DNA of 64,000 bases from Chitinibacter bivalviorum. GTDB taxonomy: Bacteria > Pseudomonadota > Gammaproteobacteria > Burkholderiales > Chitinibacteraceae. Positions 9,811 through 19,489 of the stretch are shown in pieces (position 1 is the first letter of the stretch; every line of letters begins with the position of its first letter). The position numbers and the translations under genes are program-made. Under the pieces are notes generated by a model, which did no database searches, was not told the origin of the DNA, and saw only the letters and a program-made list of their open reading frames with translations. The DNA lies in assembly GCF_013403565.1 (NCBI RefSeq), contig NZ_CP058627.1:496001-560000 (forward strand), in the 5' to 3' direction.

Positions 9811-12800
9811 ATGTCTTTGGCTTTTTTGCGTCAGCTCAAATCGCTGACTGCTCGTGTGACTGATTGGCATCTAAGATGGCTCAAACGCGCGTTCTTCACC
9901 TGTGTTTTGCTGTTGGCGCTCTGTGCTTTGACTTGGCAATTCTGGCTGCTGCCGCGTCTGAATGATTACAAGCCTTGGCTAGAGCAGGAAATCAGCACCA
10001 AGGTTGGTGCGCCTGTACAAATCGCATCGATTGACGGCGGTTGGCGCGGTATTCGCCCCAGTTTAGCTTTGCATCAATTTCAAATGCTCGATCAACACCA
10101 GCGCAGCGTGCTGGAGTTTGATCGCATGGAAGGCGATCTGTCGTGGTGGAATTTGCTCATTGGGCAGGTGCGCTTTAGCCATTTGTTATTGCAATCTCCG
10201 CAGCTGGATATGAAACGCTTGGCCGATGGGCGCTGGCAGATTGCGGGCATGACGCTGGCGGCAGAAGGCCATAGCGATAATCAATTGCTCAATTGGTTAC
10301 TTAGCCAAGGTGAACTCACTATTGCGCAAGGGCGCTTGCAACTGAATGATCTACGCGGCGAATTTCCAACGCTCAGCGCAAATGATTTGCAGTTGAATGT
10401 GAGTAATTGGTTGGGCACGCATCAGCTCAATTTGCAATTTACCCCGCCCCAATTGTCGGGCAAGGTCGTGCAATTGAGTGCGCGGTTGAAGGGTGATGAT
10501 GTCAACTTGTGGTCGCAGTGGTCAGGCTGGGTCAAGCTGAACTTGCCTCAAGCAGATTTGAAACAAGTTGCGCCATGGCTTACGGCCATGCTGCCTGATT
10601 TTAAAATGTTATCTGGGCTTGGCGCTTTGGGGCTCAAACTGGAGCTGGACGAGGGCGTACTGCAAGGGGTCGAGGCCGATGTCACACTCAAAGATTGGCG
10701 GCTAAAATTGGCCGAGCAACCCGAGCTGGTGCTGCCGTTGTTTGATGGCCGAGTGGTGTGGCGTGATATTCAGAAAAAACGCAGCTTGCAACTGAATGCC
10801 AAACAAATTGTCGGTGCCACAGGCTTGCTGTGTCGTCTGTGCGATCTGGAATACACCCAAACGAAGTCAGGGCAGACCTTGGATCTGCGCAATTGGTATC
10901 TCGAGGGGCTCAATGGGTATTTAGCCTATTTGCCAGAGCCTTTGCGCCAGTATCGGCAAGCCCATTTGCAAGGCGTCGTGAATCAATTGAGTTTTGAATG
11001 GCAAGGCGGCTGGCCATTCAAAGCGCAGGCCGCTATGCCTGAATTAGGAGCTATCAAAGGCGAGGCTAAGCTGAGTCAACTGGCTTGGCGTCAGGTGGCG
11101 GATTTACCATCAGTCAGCGGCATCAATGTCGATCTACAGTTTGCGCCTAAAGGCGTACGGCTTGCCTTGGAGGGTGAAAACGTTGATTTTGATTATCCAG
11201 CACAATTTTTGGAGCCACTCAAGTTTGGTCTGCTGCAAACCAAATTGGATTGGGTGCGTGATGGCAAAACCTGGACGCTCAATTTAGATGCGTTCAAGCT
11301 CGCCAATGCGGAAATGTCGCTGACGGCGCAGGGCAATTATGTCTGGCCAGGCAAGGGCGCTGGGCAAGTTGATCTGAAGGCCGACATCGAGCGCCTCGCA
11401 ACATCACGGGTCTATGCTTACCTGCCTCGCGTGCTGACGGATGAAGTTTTGATCTGGTTAAAAACCTCGCTCTTAGCGGGTGAAGCACGCAAAGGGCAAT
11501 TGATCTGGCGCGGCGATGTAGCGCAGTTTCCCTATACCAAAAATACCGATGCGGCCAAAGCGGGTCAATTTACCATTGTGACCCAAGGTGCTGGCGTGAC
11601 AATCAATTATGGTGAGGGCTGGCCCAATATTACTGAGATCGATGGCTTGGTGACGATCGATGGGATGGCGCTGACCGTTGATGCGAAAAAAGGCAATATC
11701 ACGGGCACCTCGCTGCGTGATGTGAAAGTGACCATTCCCAACCTAGAACACGATCAGCACGTTTTGGTGACGGGGCAAGTGAAAGGCCGTACCAGCGACT
11801 TTTTGAAGTACGTCGAAACCAGTCCGGTACGTACTGCAACCCATGGTTTTCTTGATACCTTGACCGCGCAAGGCGAAGGGCAGCTGGATTTAAAGCTGGA
11901 TATTCCGGTGGCTGATATCGAAAAAACCAAAATCAATGGCACGTACGCTTTTAGCGCCAACCGACTTAATTTTGGCGGCGCGATTCCTGTGCTCGATAGT
12001 GCTAAAGGCGTCGTGAGCTTTACCGAGTCGACGATGAAAGTACAGCCCTCACATGCCAAAGCGCTGGGTGGCTCGGTGACGCTGCAAGGTGAGACCGATG
12101 CAAGCGGCGCGCTGGCGCTCAAGTTGGCGGGGCAAGCCGATCTGGCACCGACGTTAAAGCATTATTTCTCGCCACTTAGCCCTTGGTTGCAAGGCATCGT
12201 GCCTTTTCAAGCACTATTGCAGGTCAGTGAAGACAAGTACGATTTGGCGCTGAGCTCGGATTTAGTTGGTGGAGTGAGTCAATTGCCCGCGCCACTCGAT
12301 AAAGTTGCCACTACCTCACGCGCTTTTCAACTCAAAGTTAGTGGTTCGAATGACTCTCAGCCCCGCATCGATTTTGCCTACGATAAATTGCTGCAAGGCG
12401 CGATACAGTTGAATCAAAACCCACAATTAACGCGCGGGAAAATCGTACTCGGTAGTGAATCGAGCGCGAGTTCGACGCCCAAATTGGGGGCGATTAATCT
12501 GGATGCCAAAGGTGTTGCGCTCACTGGTTTCTGGCCACAATTGAATGTAAATGACTGGCTGCCGCTGAAAGATAGCGCCTTGACTGGTGCGGATCATGTT
12601 GCGGGTTCGACGAAAAATGCGCCACCCATTTTGCTGCAAAATTTGGGTTTTGAGCGCGTTACCCTGTGGGGGCGGCAGTTAAATGACGTGCGTTTGGGCG
12701 GCCAGATTACCGAACATGGCGCGCAATTTAATCTGAGCAGCCAGCAAATTGCCGGTGAATTGCAATGGCAATCTCAACCTAGCCAAATCAAAGCTCAGCT

Positions 12801-13770
12801 CAGCAAGCTGTGGCTGCCGCTAAAATTGACTAAACCAGAATCGCCGGCGATCGAGAAATTGACTCCCTCTTTGCTCAATTCGCGCGAGGCTGCGCTGTTA
12901 AAAAATGCGGCTATGTCGGCAGAGACGCCTGATGAATTAATGCAGTTACCCGCGCTCAACCTGCTCGTGAATGATTTACGCTACAAAGACGTCGAGCTAG
13001 GTGTGCTCAAGGTGGTGAGTAAGCCACAGGGTACGCAGGGTATGCTGTTTGATGAATTGAGCATGACTAATCCCGATGGGGCTTTGATGCTCAGTGGGGC
13101 TTGGTCTAAGGTGGATGGCACGCAGCGCACACAAGGGAAAATCAAAATAGATTCGCCCAATATGGGTAAATTGCTCAAACGCTTTGGCTATCCTGAGGCC
13201 ATGAAAGGCGCACCATTAAAGTTAAGTGGTGAAGGCCAGTGGCAGGGAGAGCCTTGGGCTCCCAAATGGCCAAGCCTGCAAGGCAAAATCAATCTTGACG
13301 TCGGCGCTGGCCAGTTTATGAAACTCGACCCGGGCGTTGGGCGTTTCTTATCGATTTTAAGCTTGCAGGCTTTGCCACGGCGCTTGAAGCTCGATTTTAG
13401 TGACGTATTTAGTGATGGCTTTGAATTTGACGCAATTCGTGGCGATGCTTTGATTGAGCAGGGCATCGCTAAAACCAATAATCTGCAAATTAATGGACCA
13501 GCCGCCAAAATCAACTTCACGGGCGACGCCAATTTCATCGCCAGTACCCAGCATTTGCGGGTGCGGATTGTGCCGAGTATTAGCGGTGCGGTTGCACTCG
13601 GGGTCACGGTCGTCAACCCCTTGGCGGGTTTGGCTACGTTGGCGGTGCAGTCGGTGATGGATAATCCGCTCGGTGAGTTGGTGGCTTACGAGTTTCAAAT
13701 TGATGGCTCGATGTCTGATCCGCAAATTAAAAAGATCGGTATTCGCCCCGAAGGGATACGCCGAAATTAG
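9811..13770 (+). CDS. yhdP: YhdP family AsmA-like envelope lipid-transport protein
   Basis: 1319-aa protein of the YhdP/TIGR02099 family (DUF3971/AsmA-like). In E. coli, YhdP works with TamB and YdbH as a bridge that moves phospholipid from inner to outer membrane. One N-terminal membrane anchor is clear (residues about 28-50, AFFTCVLLLALCALTWQFW). It is followed by the family opening LEQEISTKVGAPVQIASIDG and RPSLALHQFQM. The rest is a long beta-rich periplasmic region. The conserved C-terminus includes GRFLSILSLQALPRRLKLDF, DVFSDGFEFDAIRGD and VNPLAGLATLAVQSVM. It is followed closely by nit and tldD, a common neighbourhood in beta- and gammaproteobacteria. Confidence 0.93.
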   Translation: MSLAFLRQLKSLTARVTDWHLRWLKRAFFTCVLLLALCALTWQFWLLPRLNDYKPWLEQEISTKVGAPVQIASIDGGWRGIRPSLALHQFQMLDQHQRSVLEFDRMEGDLSWWNLLIGQVRFSHLLLQSPQLDMKRLADGRWQIAGMTLAAEGHSDNQLLNWLLSQGELTIAQGRLQLNDLRGEFPTLSANDLQLNVSNWLGTHQLNLQFTPPQLSGKVVQLSARLKGDDVNLWSQWSGWVKLNLPQADLKQVAPWLTAMLPDFKMLSGLGALGLKLELDEGVLQGVEADVTLKDWRLKLAEQPELVLPLFDGRVVWRDIQKKRSLQLNAKQIVGATGLLCRLCDLEYTQTKSGQTLDLRNWYLEGLNGYLAYLPEPLRQYRQAHLQGVVNQLSFEWQGGWPFKAQAAMPELGAIKGEAKLSQLAWRQVADLPSVSGINVDLQFAPKGVRLALEGENVDFDYPAQFLEPLKFGLLQTKLDWVRDGKTWTLNLDAFKLANAEMSLTAQGNYVWPGKGAGQVDLKADIERLATSRVYAYLPRVLTDEVLIWLKTSLLAGEARKGQLIWRGDVAQFPYTKNTDAAKAGQFTIVTQGAGVTINYGEGWPNITEIDGLVTIDGMALTVDAKKGNITGTSLRDVKVTIPNLEHDQHVLVTGQVKGRTSDFLKYVETSPVRTATHGFLDTLTAQGEGQLDLKLDIPVADIEKTKINGTYAFSANRLNFGGAIPVLDSAKGVVSFTESTMKVQPSHAKALGGSVTLQGETDASGALALKLAGQADLAPTLKHYFSPLSPWLQGIVPFQALLQVSEDKYDLALSSDLVGGVSQLPAPLDKVATTSRAFQLKVSGSNDSQPRIDFAYDKLLQGAIQLNQNPQLTRGKIVLGSESSASSTPKLGAINLDAKGVALTGFWPQLNVNDWLPLKDSALTGADHVAGSTKNAPPILLQNLGFERVTLWGRQLNDVRLGGQITEHGAQFNLSSQQIAGELQWQSQPSQIKAQLSKLWLPLKLTKPESPAIEKLTPSLLNSREAALLKNAAMSAETPDELMQLPALNLLVNDLRYKDVELGVLKVVSKPQGTQGMLFDELSMTNPDGALMLSGAWSKVDGTQRTQGKIKIDSPNMGKLLKRFGYPEAMKGAPLKLSGEGQWQGEPWAPKWPSLQGKINLDVGAGQFMKLDPGVGRFLSILSLQALPRRLKLDFSDVFSDGFEFDAIRGDALIEQGIAKTNNLQINGPAAKINFTGDANFIASTQHLRVRIVPSISGAVALGVTVVNPLAGLATLAVQSVMDNPLGELVAYEFQIDGSMSDPQIKKIGIRPEGIRRN

Positions 13771-13771
13771 C

Positions 13772-13820
13772 AGGTATTGCTGTGGAGTTATTTAATTTGT
13801 TCATCTTTGTATAAATACTA
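13772..13820. repeat. 49-bp intergenic element, copy 2 (diverged)
   Basis: Begins AGGTATTGCT two bases after the yhdP stop and ends AAATACTA; the span is again 49 bp. GGTATT (columns 2-7) pairs with AATACT, including one G-T wobble. TCTTTG is at columns 33-38 where other copies have TCTTTA. It lies between co-directional yhdP and nit, just before the nit ribosome binding site. Confidence 0.55.
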
Positions 13821-13831
13821 ATGGAGGGTAT

Positions 13832-14665
13832 ATGCAATCGATTTCTGCGGCAGCCATTCAAATGGTTTCTAGCCCCGACGTGGCGGAAAATCTGCGCCAA
13901 GTTGCCGCGCTCATTGATCGTGCAGCTAGCGCAGGCGCGAAGTTGATTGTATTACCCGAGTATTTTGCAATTATGGGGCTCAGCGACAAGGATAAGCTGG
14001 CGCAGCAAGAGCCTTTCAAATTCGCTGGTGCTGCCTCCGAGCCCACACCGTTGCAAGATTTTCTCGCGCAGCAAGCGCAGCAGCACGGTATCTGGCTGGT
14101 GGGCGGCACGATCCCTTTGCAGTCAGGGCAAGTTGATAAAGTGATGAATACTTGCCTCGCGTTTAATCCGCAGGGCGAGTGTGTAGCGCGTTACGACAAA
14201 GTGCATTTGTTTGGTTTTGCCAACGGCAGCGAGTGTTTTCAGGAATCCGACACCATCAGCCCCGGTGCGCTGCCCGTTGCGTTTGATACGCCGTTTGGCC
14301 GCGTCGGTTTAGCTGTGTGCTATGACATCCGTTTTCCCGAGTTTTTCCGCGCTTTGCAACATGTCGGCACAGTCGATATCTGGGCTATTCCGGCGGCGTT
14401 TACCGCCACCACGGGGCGAGCGCACTGGGAAGTATTGCTGCGCGCCCGTGCAATTGAAAACCAATGTTTTATCATTGCATCGGGTCAAGGCGGCACCCAT
14501 GCAAGCGGTCGTACAACCTATGGTCATAGCATGCTGATTGACCCGTGGGGCGCAGTATTAGCGGTGTGGCCAGAGGGCGAAGGCGTGGTGTCGGCTGAGC
14601 TCAAAGCGAGCCAGTTGCAACGCGTGCGCACAATCCTGCCTGCATTAAAGCATCGTGTGTTTTAA
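13832..14665 (+). CDS. nit1: Carbon-nitrogen hydrolase, Nit1-type (deaminated glutathione amidase)
   Basis: 277-aa nitrilase-superfamily amidase. The catalytic triad is visible: Glu in LIVLPEYFAIMG (about residue 41), Lys in ARYDKVHLFGF (about 122) and Cys in GLAVCYDIRFPEFFRAL (about 162). The VHLF and CYDIRFPE forms point to the Nit1/YbeM group, which hydrolyses deaminated glutathione, a side product of transaminases. That substrate is inferred from the family. The start has a strong Shine-Dalgarno (GGAGGG) four bases before ATG. It is placed between yhdP and tldD. Confidence 0.88.
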   Translation: MQSISAAAIQMVSSPDVAENLRQVAALIDRAASAGAKLIVLPEYFAIMGLSDKDKLAQQEPFKFAGAASEPTPLQDFLAQQAQQHGIWLVGGTIPLQSGQVDKVMNTCLAFNPQGECVARYDKVHLFGFANGSECFQESDTISPGALPVAFDTPFGRVGLAVCYDIRFPEFFRALQHVGTVDIWAIPAAFTATTGRAHWEVLLRARAIENQCFIIASGQGGTHASGRTTYGHSMLIDPWGAVLAVWPEGEGVVSAELKASQLQRVRTILPALKHRVF

Positions 14666-14740
14666 TAGCCATTAATCTATTCAAAATAAGTCACTGTCTG
14701 GTTTGCCAGCCGATAAGTCAGGTTTTTTACAGGTAAAACA

Positions 14741-16192
14741 ATGAGCGCCTCTTTCGATTATTTTGCAATTGCCGAGCAACAGCTGCTCACGCCTTTCCAG
14801 CTCGATGATCAGGCGATTAATAATGTGTTTGGCCAGATGCTGACGCACGACATTGATTATGCCGATTTGTATTTTCAATTCAGCCGTTCGGAAGCGTGGA
14901 GCTTGGACGAAGGGATTGTGAAATCGGGTAGTTTTAATATCGACCAAGGCGTCGGTGTCCGCGCAGTGAGTGGAGAGAAAACGGCCTTTGCTTATTCAGA
15001 TGACATCAGTTTGCCAGCTTTGACCCAAGCGGCGCAGGCTACGCGCGCAATTGGTCGCCAAGGCGGGCAGGGTATTGCACCTTTAAGCCATAAAAATAAA
15101 GGATTGCAGCTCTATACACCAGTTGATCCGCTGGCCAGTCTGGATGAAGTGGCGAAAGTCGCCTTGCTGGAAAAAATCGAGCAAATTGCGCGCAGCCTCG
15201 ATCCCCGCGTCGTGCAGGTAATGGCGAGTTTGGCGAGTGAGTATGAAGTCATCTATATCGCGCGCCATGATGGGCATCGCGCTGCCGATGTGCGCCCGCT
15301 GTGTCGCCTATCAATTAATGTGATTATCGAAGCCAATGGCGCGCGCGAGCAGGGTAGTGCGGGCGGTGGTGGCCGCTTTGATTATGCTTATTTCACCGAT
15401 GCCGTATTGCTCGACTATGCCAAAAAAGCTGTCGATCAAGCGGTATTGAATCTCGATGCACGCCCCGCGCCAGCGGGTGAAATGACGGTCGTGCTTGGTA
15501 GCGGTTGGCCCGGTATTTTATTGCACGAAGCGATTGGCCATGGTTTGGAAGGCGATTTTAACCGTAAAGGCAGCTCGGCGTTTGCCGGTAAAATCGGTCA
15601 GCGCGTCGCAGCGAAGGGCGTCACTGTGGTCGATGACGGCACGATCGCCGATCGCCGTGGCTCGCTTAATATCGACGATGAAGGTAATCCAACGCAACGG
15701 ACAGTGTTGATTGAAGACGGTATTTTGAAAGGTTATTTGCAAGATAGCCTGAACGCCCGGCTGATGGGTATGCCCGTCACTGGCAATGGCCGTCGCGAAA
15801 GCTACGCGCATATCACGATGCCGCGCATGACGAATACGCTGATGGAAAATGGCGACAAAGACCCGGCTGAAATCATTGCCTCGATCGATCGCGGGCTGTA
15901 TGCGGTGAATTTCGGCGGTGGGCAGGTGGATATTACCAGCGGCAAATTTGTATTTTCGGCGGCTGAGGCTTGGTACGTTGAAAACGGCAAAATGCTCTAC
16001 CCAGTGAAAGGAGCAACGCTGATTGGCAATGGCCCCGATGTACTGACGCGGGTGTCCATGATCGGCAACGACATGGCGCTCGACCCCGGTGTGGGAACCT
16101 GCGGTAAAGACGGTCAAAGCGTGCCCGTGGGCGTAGGGCAGCCTACGCTACGCATCGATGGCGGTCTGACAGTTGGCGGCACGGCAGGTTAA
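14741..16192 (+). CDS. tldD: Metalloprotease TldD
   Basis: 483 aa, the usual length of TldD. With TldE/PmbA it forms a cytoplasmic Zn protease that degrades unfolded peptides and, in some bacteria, matures microcins. The metal motif HEAIGHGLEGD is at about residues 261-271 in GWPGILLHEAIGHGLEGDF. Other family blocks are GTIADRRGSLNIDDEG, ESYAHITMPRMTNT and FGGGQVDITSGKFVFSAAEA. The ATG at 14741 follows ACAGG with good spacing. The partner pmbA is not in this window. The downstream GNAT gene starts 3 bp after the stop, so the two are probably co-transcribed. Confidence 0.96.
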   Translation: MSASFDYFAIAEQQLLTPFQLDDQAINNVFGQMLTHDIDYADLYFQFSRSEAWSLDEGIVKSGSFNIDQGVGVRAVSGEKTAFAYSDDISLPALTQAAQATRAIGRQGGQGIAPLSHKNKGLQLYTPVDPLASLDEVAKVALLEKIEQIARSLDPRVVQVMASLASEYEVIYIARHDGHRAADVRPLCRLSINVIIEANGAREQGSAGGGGRFDYAYFTDAVLLDYAKKAVDQAVLNLDARPAPAGEMTVVLGSGWPGILLHEAIGHGLEGDFNRKGSSAFAGKIGQRVAAKGVTVVDDGTIADRRGSLNIDDEGNPTQRTVLIEDGILKGYLQDSLNARLMGMPVTGNGRRESYAHITMPRMTNTLMENGDKDPAEIIASIDRGLYAVNFGGGQVDITSGKFVFSAAEAWYVENGKMLYPVKGATLIGNGPDVLTRVSMIGNDMALDPGVGTCGKDGQSVPVGVGQPTLRIDGGLTVGGTAG

Positions 16193-16195
16193 TCG

Positions 16196-16639
16196 ATGGC
16201 GCTAGAAATTCGTCCGATCGCGCTTGCTGAATATGAGCTGGCTTCGCAAGTTGCGCTGAATTCTTTTACGCATTTGGCCGCGCAATACCAAAGCGCCCAA
16301 GGTGTCGCGACTTTTGCTGAGGTTGCAAGCCCTGCGCAAATGCGCGCGCGTGATGCGGCGGGTGGCGCTACTTGGGTAGCGATCATACAAAGCACGATTA
16401 TTGGATTAATACAGGTGCGCGCTGATGCACACATTACTTTGTTATTTATTTTGCCGGAGTTTCAAAGTCGGGGCGTGGGTCGCGCATTGATCAAGGCTGC
16501 GGATGCGCAGCAAAGATTGGAAACCGTGCATGCTAGCCCGAATAGTGTTATGGCCTATATGCGCTACGGCTTTATGCCGATAGGGGCGGAGCAGTTGAGT
16601 GAGACTGGGATACGGTTTGTGCCGATGAAACGAAATTGA
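16196..16639 (+). CDS. GNAT family N-acetyltransferase
   Basis: 147-aa acetyl-CoA-dependent acyltransferase. Motif A is clear in LLFILPEFQSRGVGRALIKAA (Q/R-x-x-G-x-G/A, about residues 83-103). A C-terminal GFMPIGAEQ block follows, as in small GNAT enzymes. The substrate cannot be told. ATG 16196 lies 3 bp after the tldD stop without a separate Shine-Dalgarno, suggesting coupled translation. An AMRARD-type N-terminal half is divergent. Confidence 0.8.
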   Translation: MALEIRPIALAEYELASQVALNSFTHLAAQYQSAQGVATFAEVASPAQMRARDAAGGATWVAIIQSTIIGLIQVRADAHITLLFILPEFQSRGVGRALIKAADAQQRLETVHASPNSVMAYMRYGFMPIGAEQLSETGIRFVPMKRN

Positions 16640-16666
16640 TTACGTACTAGAAGAGTCTAATGGTGG

Positions 16667-16715
16667 GGGTATTGAATTGAAGGCTATCTATTGCTTGGTC
16701 TTTAATTCAATACCC
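16667..16715. repeat. 49-bp intergenic element, copy 3
   Basis: GGGTATTGAATT pairs perfectly with AATTCAATACCC; one further G/C pair extends the stem outward at 16666 and 16716. It sits 28 bp after the GNAT stop and 11 bp before the stop of convergent glnB, with no other hairpin between them. TCTTTA occupies columns 33-38. The inner arm sequence differs from copy 1 but remains complementary. Confidence 0.9.
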
Positions 16716-16725
16716 CTTGGTTTTC

Positions 16726-17154
<429 letters not shown>

Positions 17155-17201
17155 TCAAGCAAGGGTTTACGAAAATAATCTGAAGTTTTTCGAATAAGTT
17201 A

Positions 17202-17231
17202 TTGTGCTTTTTTGTGGCCTTCATCTATAAT
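17202..17231 (+). promoter_or_regulatory. Promoter of tRNA-Leu (and probably tig)
   Basis: -35 TTGTGC (17202-17207), 18-bp spacer and perfect -10 TATAAT (17226-17231), followed by a GC-rich discriminator GCGCTCC typical of stable-RNA promoters. Transcription would begin about 40 bp before the tRNA. Confidence 0.75.
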
Positions 17232-17278
17232 GCGCTCCTAGAACATTTCAGCGATCAAAACTTTGATTGCTAAATTAT

Positions 17279-17363
17279 GCGAGCGTGGCGGAATTGGTAG
17301 ACGCACTGGATTTAGGTTCCAGCGCCGTAAGGTGTGAGAGTTCGAGTCTCTCCGCTCGCACCA
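17279..17363 (+). tRNA. tRNA-Leu (UAG)
   Basis: 85-nt class II tRNA. Acceptor GCGAGCG pairs with CGCTCGC, discriminator A, CCA encoded. Anticodon stem CTGGA/TCCAG has loop TTTAGGT, giving anticodon TAG (reads CUA/CUN). The long variable arm and the TTCGAGT T-loop are present. The trigger factor gene follows 82 bp downstream. Confidence 0.97.
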
Positions 17364-17445
17364 TCGAATTATTTCAAAATCGTAGCAACATCCAAGTCTA
17401 TTGCCGGGTGAGTCCATCCGGAGCACCTGTGAGGAATAACTGGTC

Positions 17446-18753
17446 ATGCAAGCACAATTGGAAACCTTGAGCGCTTTAGAGCGTCGCCTGTCGATTTCAG
17501 TTCCACGCGAAGAAGTTAATAAGCAAATTGACTCGCGCGTACGTCGCGTAGCGAAAACTGCGAAAATTGATGGCTTCCGTCCAGGTAAAGCTCCATTGAA
17601 AGTGGTTTTGCAAAATTACGGTTTTCGTATCCAAGAAGAAGTATTGGGTGAAACTGTAGAGCGTAGCTTCGGTGAAGCTGTTGTGGCGCAAAACTTGCAA
17701 GTTGCTGGTTACCCACGTTTCGAGCCAAAAGAAAGCGGCGAAGCGGGTGATTTCGAATTCTCTGCAACATTTGAAGTGTATCCAGAAGTGACTTTGGGTG
17801 ACTTGTCAGGAGTTGAATTGCAAAAACCAACGCTAGAAGTTGGTGACGCAGAAGTTGATCAAACGGTCATGATTTTGCGCACTCAGCGCACTCGCTACGA
17901 GCGCGTTGAACGCGCTGCAGCGGATGGTGATCGTGTAATTATCGATTTCAAAGGCTCAATCGACGGCGTTGAGTTCGCTGGCGGTTCTTCTGAAAATTAC
18001 GCTTTCCTGATCGGTAAAGGCCAAATGCTGCCTGAATTCGAAGCCGGCGTGATTGGCATGAAAGAAGGCGAAACTAAAGACGTTACCGTTAATTTCCCTG
18101 CTGAATATCATGGTAAAGACGTAGCTGGCAAAACTGCCGTATTTGCAATTAGCGTGAAAAATGTAGCTGCTGCAAATATTCCTGAATTGGATGCTGAATT
18201 TGCGAAGAGCTTGGGTATTGTTGATGGCGACATCGAAAAAATGCGCGCCGAAGTTAAAGCAAACCTTGAGCGTGAAGTGCGCTTCCGTCTGAAATCACGC
18301 ATTAAAGAAACTGCTTTGACTGCAGTGATTGATGCGTCTCCAATTGAATTGCCAAAATCATTGGTTTCTTTGGAAATCGGTCGTTTGGTAGAAGGCGCTC
18401 AAGGCGACTTGAAATCACGCGGTATCGACCCATCTACAGTACCATTCAACCCAGCATTGTTTGAAGCTCAAGCACGTCGTCGCGTTCACTTGGGTCTGAC
18501 TTTGTCTGAGTTGGTTAAAGCTGAAAAACTGGAAGCTAAACCAGAACAAGTTAAAGCAATTGTTGAAGACTTGGCACAAAACTACGAAGATCCAGCTGAA
18601 GTCGTTGCTTGGTACTACGCGAGCCCAGAACGTCTGGCTGCGCCTACCAATATGGCTCTGGAAGATAATGTAGTTGAGTTTGTACTGTCAAAAGCTAAAG
18701 TAACAGAACAAGCTGTTGCTTTTGACGAATTGATGGGTCAGCAACAAGCTTAA
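17446..18753 (+). CDS. tig: Trigger factor
   Basis: 435-aa ribosome-bound chaperone and peptidyl-prolyl isomerase. The N-terminal ribosome-binding signature GFRPGKAP is seen as DGFRPGKAPLKVV (about residue 43). The FKBP domain includes GDRVIIDFKGSIDGVEF and GQMLPEFEAGVIGMKEGE (about 160-230), followed by the long helical C-terminal arms. GAGGA lies upstream of ATG 17446 with slightly long spacing. It heads the order tig-clpP-clpX-lon-hupB-ppiD, the same as in E. coli. Confidence 0.97.
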   Translation: MQAQLETLSALERRLSISVPREEVNKQIDSRVRRVAKTAKIDGFRPGKAPLKVVLQNYGFRIQEEVLGETVERSFGEAVVAQNLQVAGYPRFEPKESGEAGDFEFSATFEVYPEVTLGDLSGVELQKPTLEVGDAEVDQTVMILRTQRTRYERVERAAADGDRVIIDFKGSIDGVEFAGGSSENYAFLIGKGQMLPEFEAGVIGMKEGETKDVTVNFPAEYHGKDVAGKTAVFAISVKNVAAANIPELDAEFAKSLGIVDGDIEKMRAEVKANLEREVRFRLKSRIKETALTAVIDASPIELPKSLVSLEIGRLVEGAQGDLKSRGIDPSTVPFNPALFEAQARRRVHLGLTLSELVKAEKLEAKPEQVKAIVEDLAQNYEDPAEVVAWYYASPERLAAPTNMALEDNVVEFVLSKAKVTEQAVAFDELMGQQQA

Positions 18754-18775
18754 TTTAATTCATTAAGAGGTGGAA

Positions 18776-19405
18776 ATGTCTCGTATGGAATTTGATCCGC
18801 AAAATATTGGTTTGGTACCGATGGTCGTTGAGCAAAGCGGCCGTGGTGAGCGCGCATATGATATTTATTCGCGCTTGCTCAAAGAGCGGGTTATTTTCTT
18901 GGTTGGCCCAGTGAATGATCAAATGGCTAACTTAGTAGTGGCTCAGTTGTTATTTCTTGAGTCAGAAAATCCAGATAAAGACATTTCTCTGTATATCAAT
19001 TCGCCAGGTGGTTCAGTGACGGCGGGGATGGCGATTTACGACACGATGCAATTTATTAAGCCGGATGTGTCTACGCTTTGCGTAGGGATGGCGGCTTCGA
19101 TGGGTGCATTTTTGTTGTCTGGTGGCGCTAAAGGTAAGCGTTACTCATTGCCTAATTCACGCATTATGATCCACCAGCCATTGATTGGTGGCTTGGCAGG
19201 CCAAGCGTCTGATATTGAAATTCATGCGCGTGAATTGCTAAAAACCAAACGTACCTTGAATGAATTGCTGGCTAGCCATACTGGCCAGAGTTTAGAAACA
19301 ATTGAACGTGATACTGATCGAGATAATTTCATGAATGCCGAAGAAGCTCAGGCTTACGGTCTTGTGGATCAAGTCTTGGTATCACGAGCAGCACTGGCGG
19401 GTTAA
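18776..19405 (+). CDS. clpP: ATP-dependent Clp protease proteolytic subunit
   Basis: 209-aa serine protease that forms the 14-mer chamber used by ClpX. Catalytic residues are Ser108 (GMAASMGAF), His133 (MIHQPLIGG) and Asp182 ([10 protein letters not shown]). The in-frame GTG at 18770 overlaps the Shine-Dalgarno AAGAGG, so ATG 18776 is the start. It is 22 bp after tig and probably co-transcribed with it. A terminator follows. Confidence 0.97.
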   Translation: MSRMEFDPQNIGLVPMVVEQSGRGERAYDIYSRLLKERVIFLVGPVNDQMANLVVAQLLFLESENPDKDISLYINSPGGSVTAGMAIYDTMQFIKPDVSTLCVGMAASMGAFLLSGGAKGKRYSLPNSRIMIHQPLIGGLAGQASDIEIHARELLKTKRTLNELLASHTGQSLETIERDTDRDNFMNAEEAQAYGLVDQVLVSRAALAG

Positions 19406-19427
19406 GCCCTAAGCCAGCATTAACGAG

Positions 19428-19456
19428 GCCGCCAGCACCACTGGCGGCTTTTCTTT
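19428..19456 (+). terminator. Intrinsic terminator after clpP
   Basis: Perfect 8-bp stem GCCGCCAG / CTGGCGGC with 5-nt loop followed by TTTTCTTT. It separates clpP from clpX, which may therefore be partly independent or served by read-through. Confidence 0.85.
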
Positions 19457-19489
19457 CTCTGCGTGTCTTGAAATTCGGAATGGCTGTTT